Shown here piece after piece: positions 54,781 to 64,000 of a DNA stretch of 64,000 nucleotides. The notes beneath the pieces were generated by a model. It did not search any database. It was not told the origin of the DNA and worked only from the letters and a program-made list of their open reading frames with translations. Source of the DNA: Ligustrum vulgare (Eukaryota; Streptophyta; Magnoliopsida; Lamiales; Oleaceae); the NCBI GenBank assembly GCA_963555705.1, contig OY743169.1:44690124-44754123 (forward strand). Reading direction: 5' to 3'. The first letter of the stretch is position 1, and every line of letters starts with the position of its first letter. The position numbers and the translations under genes were made by a program.

Positions 54781-56863
54781 GATGTATCTCATTCTTCTTT
54801 TTTCCAATAAATCTGTGTCACAAGAACATTCAAATTCCGTTTATGCATTTGTCAATACTTAAAGAGTTTTGATGTAAACATATGGCATCAATGACTTGGT
54901 CATCCTAATAAAAATGTTTTATAGACTGTATTCTCTTCATTGCATTATTCTTTGAATATAAGGATAGTGTTCATTTCTGTCAAGCTTGTCAATATGGTAA
55001 ACTATCTCAAAGTCATTTTCCTTTCTCTGATAACTGTGCTAAATTTCCTCTGGACATCATTAATCCAAATGTCTAGGGACCTTCCCCAGTAATTTACACT
55101 AAAGGTTATAGATACTATGTTCACTTTGTTGATGAACATACCAAATTCACTTGGATCTTTCCTATGAAACTCAAACTAGTTTTATCTTCCATATTCCACA
55201 CCTTTCAAAATTTCATAGAGAGATAGTTTGAGAGGAAAACTAAGTGTCTCCAAACTGATTGGGGAGGAGAATACAAAATAAATTGAATCTATTCTTCACA
55301 AATTAGGGGTCATCTTTAGGCATCCTTGTCCCCATACTCATCAACAAAATGGTAGAGCTGAGAGAAAACATAAACATATAGTTGAAGTCCGACTAACACT
55401 TATAGCCCAAAGTAGCATGCCTCTAAAAATCTTGTAGGTTGCTTTTGTCGCGGCTACCTTACTCATCAATAGACTACCTGCTCCTACTCTTAAAAATAAC
55501 TCACCATTTTAAAAGTGATTTCACAAAAACCTGAGTACAAACATCTCAAAATATTTGGGTGCGCCTGTTATCCTTTTCTTAGGACTTACAATAGACATAA
55601 AGTAGGATTTCACACTTCTCAATGTGTATTTCTGTGGTACAGTAACAAACACACGGGTTACAGATACTTAAATTCAAGTGGAAAACTATTTGTAGGTCAA
55701 AGTGTGAAATTTAATGAGCAATCATTTCCTTTTGCTTCTGGTTTTCCTAATCCTACATGAGTGACACATTCTGATCATGTCACTAGTCAGTTATTTGCTC
55801 CAACATGGTCATTAAATAATTGTGACACATCTGACAGATCTGTCCATGCTGATGCCTACTCCCCCAACTCATCTTCATCCTTCAGATCTTCTCATATTTC
55901 TCCAGATATATCATTTTCTTCTACTCCTCCTCAAAGGAACAATTCACATGCTCCAACTTCAGATCACAATACAGATACTGCACTTTCTTTTCCTGATTCT
56001 CCATCAAAGAGTTCCTTGTTTCCACTCTTCAAGCCTCTACTCTATTTCTTTAGCTCATCCCATGCAAACCAGATCTATATCTGGAATATATAAACCCAAA
56101 ATTCATACTTACATTGCTACTCAAACTCCTATGGAACCACATTCTATTAAGGAGGCATTATTAGATCCACAGTGGGTGTAAGACATGACTGCAGAGTATG
56201 ATTCCTTGTTACATAACCTGGTCTCTTGTTCCTTTGAATGATAACATGAATGTTGTAGGAAATAAGTGGGTTTTTAAAGTTAAACTCAATAGTGATGGTA
56301 GTATTGAAAGATACAAAGTTAGGCTTGTTGCCAAAGGCTTTCAACAAACCCTAAGAGTTGATTATTTTGAAACTTTTAGCCCGGTTGTTAAACCTTCAAC
56401 CATTAGAGTTATTCTTACTCTAGTTGTTACCAATGATTGGGACATTCAACAGATAGACATCAACAATGCTTTCCTTAATGGTGACCTTCAAGAAACAGTC
56501 TATATGTTTCAGCCTGAGGGTTTCATTGATCAGCAATTTCCTACTCATGTCTGCAAGTTGAACAAGGCTATGTATGGACTTAAAAATGCTCTAAGGGCCT
56601 GGTTTGACAGACTAAAATTGTCTCTTTTTGATTGGGTTTCAAAAATCCCACTTTAGACACAAGTCTTTTCTTTCAGTTTACTGAAGAAAACAGTCTATTT
56701 GTTCTGGTCTACGTGGATGACAATCTGATTACTGGGCATGATCAAAGTCAAGTACAACATTTAGTTTTTACTTTAAATGCTAAGTTTTCCTTAAAACAAC
56801 TTGGTTCTGTTAAATTCTTCTTGGGTTTTGGGGCCAAAAGACATCACTCTGGGATATATTTAA
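54781..56863 (+). pseudogene. copia integrase and reverse transcriptase, with stops
   Basis: The integrase zinc finger starts WHQ-stop-LGHPN near 54880. The core is degraded by stops through 55500. At 55515-55760 an open frame gives KHLKIFGCACYPFLRTYNRH and SVKFNEQSFPF, the usual late integrase region. RT starts near 56230 with VGNKWVFKVKLNSDGSIERY, has DINNAFLNGDLQE and MYGLKNALRAW, then after a shift YVDDNLITG with the catalytic Asp pair near 56710. It is cut in HHSGIYL at 56863. Confidence 0.88.
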
Positions 56864-58316
56864 TGATAAGTGCATTTTATACACTTATTTATATGTCTAA
56901 ATTAGAATAATTATTGTCATTCTTGAATAATTGCTGCATAATTGTTTTACATATGTTTGCATTGTAGGAATTTTCCCAATGTTAGTAGAATGAAGCAATA
57001 AAGGAAAATGAGGCACATTTGGAAGCCAATTGGAGCCAAAAAGAGGAAATTGGATGTTGAAGTTGTCAATTGGGATATCCAATGAGACAAAGCTCAAGAA
57101 ATCGGAGTTCGAGGGCTTAATTGAAGATTGATTGAAGTTTTAAAGAAGATTTAAAGAGATCTGGAAGTTCAGGGACTAGAAATGTCATATCCAAAGATGA
57201 AGGCTCATGTGCAATAAAACCCAAAGACTAACTTAAACACACCGAGAAAGATGAAATTGCATTAAAGAACTTGTACTGTGCGGCCACGGACTCGAGACCT
57301 GGTGGCCGCGTGACATTTGTGAAATTAACAGAAACATTTTTGGTTCTACTGCATGGCCACCAAGAATAAGCCCGCACGGCCGAGTAGCTTTCCGGCCCAG
57401 CGGGAGAAAAGCCCATGAGCATTTTTCAAGTTGTGCTTACCTAGGTTTTCAGGAAAATCTATAAAACAAACTCTTCATGTACGAGAGACGGACCTTTACG
57501 CACATACTCTAGAGGTATAATTCACAATCAAAGCTTGGAGATTTTGGAGGCTCAATTGGAGGCAAATGCGAGAAGATTTGGAGATCAACTTGTGGAAGAC
57601 ACGTTCTTGGTGCACTTGGTGCAAGAGTTCTTTTACTATTCTCTTCAAATTACTCATGATGTTTAGTTTAGATTATTACTACGTTCTTGTTATTTTCATC
57701 ATGAATAACTGAACTATTTGTTGGGATTAGACGATGTAGCGTACTTTTAAGCCTTTAATTGCATTACTCAAGTGTTACGATTTGATTAAATGTGTACGGT
57801 TTTATTTTGTGTTTACTGCATGAATTAACTGGCTACTAATTCATTGATTAAATGGATCGTTTTCATAATCCGAGAGGTGAGCTAATGATCTAGATCTAAG
57901 AATAAAACCCTGTAATTGAACGAGCGATAGAGATATACGTTTGTTGTTATCGCGGTCTTGATTGCGTTCTTGTGTGTCATGCATGATGCAACTAATCATT
58001 ACAACTAGCTGTTCTTTAAGATGCCTGACTAATTAGGTAGAGATGAGTGGTGGGATTAAAGGTATTGACTGCATGAAATCGTGAAATCCCAACGTTTCAT
58101 CAACTGATCTATAAAACACATTTATAGCTTTGTTAGTTATTTCTATTTTAATTCTTAAATCCATGAAAATCTCAACTATTTGTCTTTTCAAATAAAGTGA
58201 ATATTAAAATACCTTTGGTACTTAATCCAAATCCTTGTGGGACAATAATTTCGACTCTCTAGAATCCACTTTATTACTTGGATACGATATTGTATACTTG
58301 CGATTAGTACACATCA
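56864..58316 (+). mobile_element. Athila-type solo LTR, 1453 bp, TSD TTTAA
   Basis: It runs from TGATAAGTGCATTTTATAC to GATTAGTACACATCA. Perfect TTTAA copies lie at 56859-56863 and 58317-58321. It is homologous to 40236-41668 in the opposite orientation. Removing it brings GIYL directly against TQTKYIHDLLAKT of the copia RT. Confidence 0.95.
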
Positions 58317-59104
58317 TTTAACTCAAACTAAATATATCCATGATCTTTTGGCTAAAACTAACATGACTGGAGCTAAAGGTTGTGATACCCCTATGTGCTT
58401 TGGGCCAAAATTGTCCCTCAATGACAGTGTTTCTTTTGAGTCTCCTACTCTTTATAGATCTGTTATTGGAGCACTACAGTACTTGACAATGACAAGACGC
58501 GATATTTAAATTCCATTAGCAAGTTAAGTCAGTTTCTTCATGCACCAACTATTCTCCATTGGCAAGCTTGTAAACGCATTCAGAGATATCTTAAGCATAC
58601 TACTACTCTTGGTCTGCACTTCAAACCTACTTCTTCCTTGACTTTAGAAGCATTTCCTGATGCTGATTGGGCGAGTAATCAAGATGACAAGGGGTCTACA
58701 ACTGTTTATTGTATGTTTTTTGGGTAATCTAGTACAATGGTGTTCCAAAAAGCAAAAGGTAGTTGTCAAATCTATCACTGAATCTGAATACAAAGCTCTG
58801 ACCCATGCAACTATTGACATTCTTTGGTTACAACATCTTTTTCATGAACTACATATTTCTCTACCTGGTTTCCCTATTCTTTGGTGTGATAATGTTAGTG
58901 CAGGGTCCTTGGCTGCCAACCCAGTTTTTCATCAATGAACCAAACATATCGAAGTTGATATTCACTTTGTATGAGAAAATTTACGACCCATGAGTTGGTT
59001 GTGTAATACATTCGGAGTGATAATCAAATTGCTGACACTCTTACCAAGGCTTCACCTGTTACCAGATTTCGATTACTTCGGTCCAAGCTCGTTGGTGATT
59101 CCCC
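58317..59104 (+). pseudogene. copia RT end and RNase H
   Basis: TQTKYIHDLLAKTNM is followed by SPTLYRSVIGALQYLTMTRR, and after shifts VVKSITESEYKALTHATIDI and LWLQHLFHELHISLPGFPIL in RNase H. HIEVDIHFV and the KLVGDSPQ-type end lie just before the polypurine tract GAGCTACGGGAGGGTA (59112-59127). Confidence 0.85.
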
Positions 59105-59127
59105 CCAGTTGAGCTACGGGAGGGTAT

Positions 59128-59335
59128 TGGAGTGACATAACTATTTGTAATAGTGTAGTGACACTCTTTGTAATAATGTAATAGTTAAAGGATCTAGTGT
59201 GTAATATATGCTTGTATATATATTTTGTTTGCGTACAAAACATTATTCAATTTAATAAAAATATATTTTTTCTCTCTCGTGAGTTTCTTGTTCTTCTCTC
59301 TAAGAACCCTAGATCTACTTTTGAGATCGATTTCC
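59128..59335 (+). repeat. 3' LTR of the copia element (about 200 bp)
   Basis: It begins TTGGAGTGACATAACTATTT after the polypurine tract and matches 15238-15442. The right edge is uncertain by about 10 bp. Confidence 0.82.
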
Positions 59336-60626
59336 TTTTGTTGGAGTCCCACTCACATTTGATGGGATTAACACTAGAAACAAGTACTTGCTCATTCAAT
59401 TCAAAATGTTCTGACCATGTTTAGTGCTTTGTTTCTTGGCCTCATTAATCTTCCCACAAGTTTTCTTTTGGTACATTTATCCCATAATTTCTGGTACATT
59501 TATCCCATGGGATTAATCAGTGTGATGAATGTTGAAGATGAGACAGCCCCAAATGAACAAGTTTAGGCCAAAACTAAACCTGTAGGCTCTGAATTTGTTG
59601 GTCATTTGGACCTTTCATTTTATTTTGCACATCGAATCAGATTTGACCTTTTTTTTAATGATTTTGTACTTGTAGAATCCCGGTTCATAAATCATTTGTA
59701 GGTCATAATTTGCTTAATTTATATCAAGTTGTACTTGTAAATTTGTAATAGTTTCTCTGATTCCTTTTTATATTGAATCAACTTGTTAGATTACATTCAT
59801 GAATGATCATGGCTTGCATAGCAAAAATAATGTTGATTCATAAGAGATTTCTTATTGCTAGATTCTTATTGAAATATTTTTTGTTTATCTCTCGACACCT
59901 ATAAATTAATGTACTTGGTGGTAAAAATGTGGACTTCCCAAAGAAAAATGATGCACCATTTCTCTCTTTAATGGAAGCAACATTACTCTCTAACCATCTC
60001 TCTGTGTGTGTGTGTGTGTGTGTGTGCAGAATTTCAGAACTACCACTTCTCTCTCTGCTCCATTTAGTCCCAACTGTTCTGGCTACCTCTCTTGACCTCT
60101 TGCCTCTTCGTCCTAGGCTGCCACGTTTTGACTTCAGCATGTTGTCGGAGTACTCATATGTAAACTTAATTGAAATTGGAATATTTTGGGTTGTGAATCC
60201 GAGTTGGGGGTGGTGATTGTGGATTTTAGGTGAAGCTGGTCAGGGGCGGGCCGAAATTTTAAGTGGAAAATTGTGAGTTGAAAAAATTAGTTCAACTATT
60301 GTAAAACGCTATCTGAAGTCCACTAAGAAAGTGAGATAATGTATACACTCATTCCTATAAAAAGTTATTAGGATTGTGGGAAAATGACAACTTTGTAAAT
60401 AGTTCTAGAGTTGAGGACAAATTTTGCAAAAAAAAAAAGAAGTGGAAAACAGAACAATTAATGGGGAAAATTGAGTTTCGAACCAATGTTCGTTGTGAAC
60501 AGAATATGAATCTTTACCACTTAATCCAGATTCTTATTATTAGAGGTGTTATCAGATTAGAAAAACTTGGTATTGGTAACATTAGAATTTGCAAGAAGTA
60601 ATTGTTGATATGTGTTAGATCCCGTT
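59336..60626. other. no gene recognised
   Basis: AT-rich unassigned DNA. It contains a (TG)n run at about 60003-60026 and an A-run at 60429-60440. Short open frames show no family features. Confidence 0.5.
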
Positions 60627-62424
60627 TGTAATGCCCCAAGTTCCATAAAGCCCGGGATGCTATGTTGTCTTTTAAAGCTAACTTTATTTCGAAAATAATT
60701 GAATTCTAAACATCACATTTATCATTAGAAAACTGCAGCAGAAACATAATCAAATGAATTCTAGAACAATTCATAAAAACTTAAATCTCAATTTTCCATA
60801 AAAATTAACGACAAAGAAATAAAATTGACAATGTCCATAAATCGTGACTTTAAAAAATAGCTTCATTTATTAATTTTCCACAAATGCCCTTCATTCGTCA
60901 CCGTCTTCGAAATCTGTAAAAGCTGTTTAAAACAGAATGAACATTTCAAAGAAATACTCAGTAGACTCATTGCCAATAATCAATTTACAGAATAATTGAA
61001 TACATACTTATGCAACTAATACAATGATCACATCATCTTAATCATAAGCTCTTTAGAAATCGTAGGATATGGGTAGTCTTGTCTCATACATTTAAGCATT
61101 TAATTTATGCATGACCACATAATAATCTCATGCATTAAAGCATTTAAGTCATGCGTAGCCACATCATTCTAATTTATCTCATAAGAGATATTCTTGTCTT
61201 GTCTCATGCATCAAAGTATTTAAATCACATAAAACTCATTAATACATGCAATTATAATATAACCTAATTAGTGGGGGCGAGTCTACCTCAAATTCGCGAG
61301 TTAGAAAAATAGAGCAGGAAAATCACATCAGTCTTCTAAATCACCGTATGCTTCTTCTAGTCAAAAGAAAATTTAATTAATTTAGTACTTCAAAATCTAA
61401 AGATTTAAAGTGATAAAATAAAGTTTGGGAATAAATTGAAATTTTAAAAAAATTGGAATTTAAAAGTTTAGGGGTTGAAATAGACTTTTTCGAAAGTAGT
61501 GGGTTGACAGTAGGAGTCTAGGGATTGAAAATTTAGCATTTAAAACTTGTTTGGGGATTGAAAAGAATACTTTTCAAACTTGGGGCTAAAAAGGTAAAAT
61601 TTCAAAAATAAAACATACAAATATATATATCCCTCATCTCTCTCTCTAAACTCGTTTAGAGAGAGAGAGAGAGAGAGAGCAGAGAAGAGAGGAGCGTCGG
61701 GTTCGCCCCTCTTCCGTTGAACCAGTCCACAAAAAGAAATGTTGGCGATAGCGCCATCGTCGCGTGGTGGCACCGATGTGTGGGTGGAGGCGACTGGTGG
61801 ATTTTGGGTGCGAAAAACGAAGGCTAATGGGGCTGTGAGGTCACGGTTCTCGAAAAAAATTTGGAAAAAATAGCCGATGGTCGAGGTATGTGATTTGGCT
61901 CTATTTGTTTATTTGTTTTTGTGATGATTTTGGGTGTCGGTTGAGGATACTTCGCAATTGGGCAGTGGGTGGTGACGGGTGTGGTGTGTTAGTGGTTTCG
62001 ACGTGGTGGTGACGGGGGTGGATTGCGTGATGTTGTTGGATGATGGCTGTGGTGGCTGGATGAGGTTTGGTGGTTGTTTTGGGTCTTAAATTTGGTTGGG
62101 GATAGTGATTTTGGGATTCTTTGAGTCAGGGCAAGGGATTAATTGGTGGTGGCCATAAGATTGAGTCTTTGTGGAGTTTTGGCAGTTTGGGGTGGCTGAA
62201 ATTTGAGTTGGCTCATTATGACGTATGGTATTTGATTGTTGCAGTGGGGATCGATTAGTGGCAGGCGGTGGTGGTAGATTACAGTCGACCAATGGAGGTT
62301 CAAGATTGGTTTTGGTCGGGATGCAGTGTGTGAGGCTCGGTTATGGTCGTGTGTGTATGAATATCTCACACGTTGGTAGAAATCAGTGTTCTAGCATCAA
62401 AGTGAGTTCCATAATGTAAGACTC
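60627..62424 (-). mobile_element. chromovirus-type LTR, same family as 50967-54780, far end missing
   Basis: The plus strand starts TGTAATGCCCCAAGTTCC. Shared blocks with 50967 onwards include AAACATCACATTTAT, the hairpin GAACATTTC/GAAATACTC (60939-60959) with AGTAGACTCATTG, and AATTAGTGGGGGCGAGTCTA (61265). A (GA)n run lies at 61660-61680. It is cut near 62424 by element C. Confidence 0.75.
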
Positions 62425-63712
62425 TGATGTGAACGAATCGCGAAATTAACGAAGAAAGTTCCGAACCCAGGTTTGTTTACGGACGGTGGAATCTTGATCC
62501 AAACTTCAAGATGCGGAAGAAAGAACCAAGATTTTCGAAATGCCACAAGAACTTGTCCAATTTCCTTGATAAGTTTCTAATTTTTGAATGCCATAAAGAT
62601 TATCAATTTTTGATAAGTTTAGGTTAAATGCCACAAGATGATTAATCTTAATAAGTTCTAAGAAAATAAAAGGAATCCACCTTTAAGAAGAGTAAAAACT
62701 CAAAACTGTTTATTATTAATCCAAGTCTGATTTTACAATGAATGATGAAGGATATAAATAATGAAAAACGGACTAAGACTAACCCTAGCCGATGTAGAGG
62801 CCCAAAAATAAACTTAACATAATTAAGAACGGAATTTAAACCTAAAAACACAAACCCTAATTCACAAAAATCGGAGCATGGCCAGAACAGCAGTTACGGC
62901 CGTGATGGATGTTGGTTACAGCTGTAATTTTAAGCAGAATATGATTTACGACCGTAAGTATTGTGTTTACAGTCGTAAGTGTCCGGCTGCATCATTTTTG
63001 CACTTTTCTCAGCTGCACGCTCCCTTGGTATTTTGGTCTAACTTTCTCTCCCGATGTCCGATTTTGCTGATTTGAAAGGAGTTGGAAAGAAGACTCAAAG
63101 ATCTACAATTATTCTTGAAATAGATGTTCCCAAATTCGAACGTCTTCTACACGAAAATGGAGCTTCAATCTCTGACTAAAAATATGGATCACAATCATTG
63201 CGATTTTTTGATTTCCAATTCCACCCCAAGTCTTATTTGACCATAATTTTTGCTTCCAATCTTCTTCCCACATGCCATTATTGATTTGGAGCCCTTTAAA
63301 AATGCCCTTGAAATTTTGTTTGGCTTGATTTGTAGATCTTTTTGTCAAGCCAGCCATAATTCTCATCTTTCCCTCCTTTTTCAGGATGATTCGTCCCGAA
63401 TCATTGTTTGGTTCATAGTGTACAAATGACCCCGGGATCAAATGGAAATATTTTGCCTCCATGTCATATGATCAACCAATAGTACTCCTTCAATTGGTAG
63501 ACATGAAAGTATTGAAGCATACGAGCATGAATTTTCATGGTTGGTATGACTCAAGCTCCCAAATATAATTATCAACCTGCAAGGAAGATTCAAATAAAAG
63601 AGGGTGGGGAATGTTAGTTTCAAAAAGTATAAGATATTGATCCTTGTACTCATGGCTCATTATCTCCAATTCATTTTTCCCTACAACGAGGCTCTTCTCT
63701 TCACCTCCCCAT
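62425..63712 (-). mobile_element. gypsy element C, relative of A and B, truncated
   Basis: The 3' LTR on the plus strand starts TGATGTGAACG at 62425 and carries the block AAGTTCCGAACCCAGG (as in 3919 and 6615), with palindromes at 62892-62983. Its inner edge, near 63000-63170, is not clear. Next come the pol-tail word GATTCGTCCCGAATC (63388-63402) and part of the B-type C-terminal domain (63750-63430, for example VVGKNELEIMSHEYKDQYL). The primer site and 5' LTR are absent. Confidence 0.68.
62892..62983. repeat. TTACGGCCGTAA-type array in element C
   Basis: Four degenerate copies: TTACGGCCGTGA, TTACAGCTGTAA, TTACGACCGTAA and TTACAGTCGTAA. Confidence 0.8.
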
Positions 63713-63750
63713 CTCAATTTTCCATAAAAAGTAACGACAAACAAATAAAA
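63430..63750 (-). pseudogene. C-terminal domain shared with element B
   Basis: The minus-strand frames give GGEEKSLVVGKNELEIMSHE, YKDQYL and later FHLIPGSFVHYEPNNDSGRI. They correspond in order to GGDEKGLVVGKKVVEVLYHE, YKDPYL and the end of the ORF in element B. Shifts and stops separate the pieces. No known family is recognised. Confidence 0.6.
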
Positions 63751-63812
63751 TTGACAATTTCCATAAACCTTGACTTTCAAAAACAGCTTCATTTATTAAT
63801 TTGTCACAAATG
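63713..63812 (-). repeat. fragment of the 60627-type LTR
   Basis: 100 bp (CTCAATTTTCCATAAAAA...) matches 60791-60890 in the same orientation with few changes, directly fused to element C. Confidence 0.75.
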
Positions 63813-64000
63813 TAGGAATTAAATAAACCATACATTCAACCAATCACATAGGTCTAGTCTATAATCATTCACCATAGATCCTAACATTAATATCTAATAT
63901 TAATAATATATTAATTTCTAAATTTGCAATGTTGACGTTGATCAATCAATCCTATTGATTTACCAATTAATCAATTATATTAATCAATTTTATATTAACG
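63813..64000. other. no feature seen
   Basis: AT-rich DNA to the window edge. Confidence 0.5.

Overview
This window is a block of nested transposable elements from a plant nuclear genome, almost certainly a eudicot. It contains CACTA, PIF/Harbinger, Ty1/copia, chromovirus, Tat and Athila sequences, GT-AG introns, AT-rich unique DNA and many microsatellites. It shows no bacterial-style operons and no single-copy host gene that I can recognise. The species cannot be fixed from the sequence. Most coding sequence is decayed. The main exception is a pair of intact reading frames at 30.7-32.2 kb.

Layout. (1) 1-13.06 kb: a CACTA (En/Spm) transposon read on the minus strand, with tnp2-type transposase, DUF4216/DUF4218 regions and a C48/Ulp1-like protease. 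It is interrupted by two related Ty3/gypsy elements, A (1-2751, left part outside the window) and B (3863-7462, non-autonomous). Their LTRs carry arrays of the palindrome TTACGGCCGTAA. (2) 13.1-15.4 kb: a PIF/Harbinger transposase tail, a possible short DNA transposon and a copia-type LTR. (3) 15.4-38.3 kb: a decayed Tat-like Ty3/gypsy element. Its pol remnants are on the minus strand and it has a spliced plus-strand gene of the 'putative gypsy type transposon' kind. It is broken up by a copia-like element (17.6-23.1 kb), a solo LTR (23.55-25.25 kb, TSD ATATG) and a very young large LTR element (26803-36410, TSD TAGGG).

(4) The young element is the highlight. It has two 3020-bp LTRs in which I see only two differences, a tRNA-iMet primer site, and a polypurine tract next to a decayed chromovirus pol/chromodomain tail. 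In place of gag-pol its internal region carries two intact plus-strand ORFs. One is a 183-aa basic, Cys-rich protein resembling the nucleic-acid-binding proteins of carla- and vitiviruses. The other is an intronless 207-aa cytokinin-activating LOG-family enzyme. Both run antisense to the retroelement, and a TTTAAATAG box lies upstream of each.

(5) 38.3-50.3 kb: a chromovirus-type LTR (38282-40231), an Athila element (40236-46808, tRNA-Asp-type primer site) and an inverted pair of chromovirus LTRs (46809-50319). (6) 50.3-59.3 kb: a Ty1/copia element on the plus strand, split by a nested LTR stack (50967-54780, containing 52734-54327 and a SINE-like unit) and by an Athila-type solo LTR (56864-58316). 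Target duplications let the copia polyprotein be followed across both breaks. (7) 59.3-64 kb: unassigned DNA, a chromovirus-type LTR (60627-62424) and gypsy element C, a relative of A and B.

All domain names were assigned by eye from translated sequence. No database search was run.
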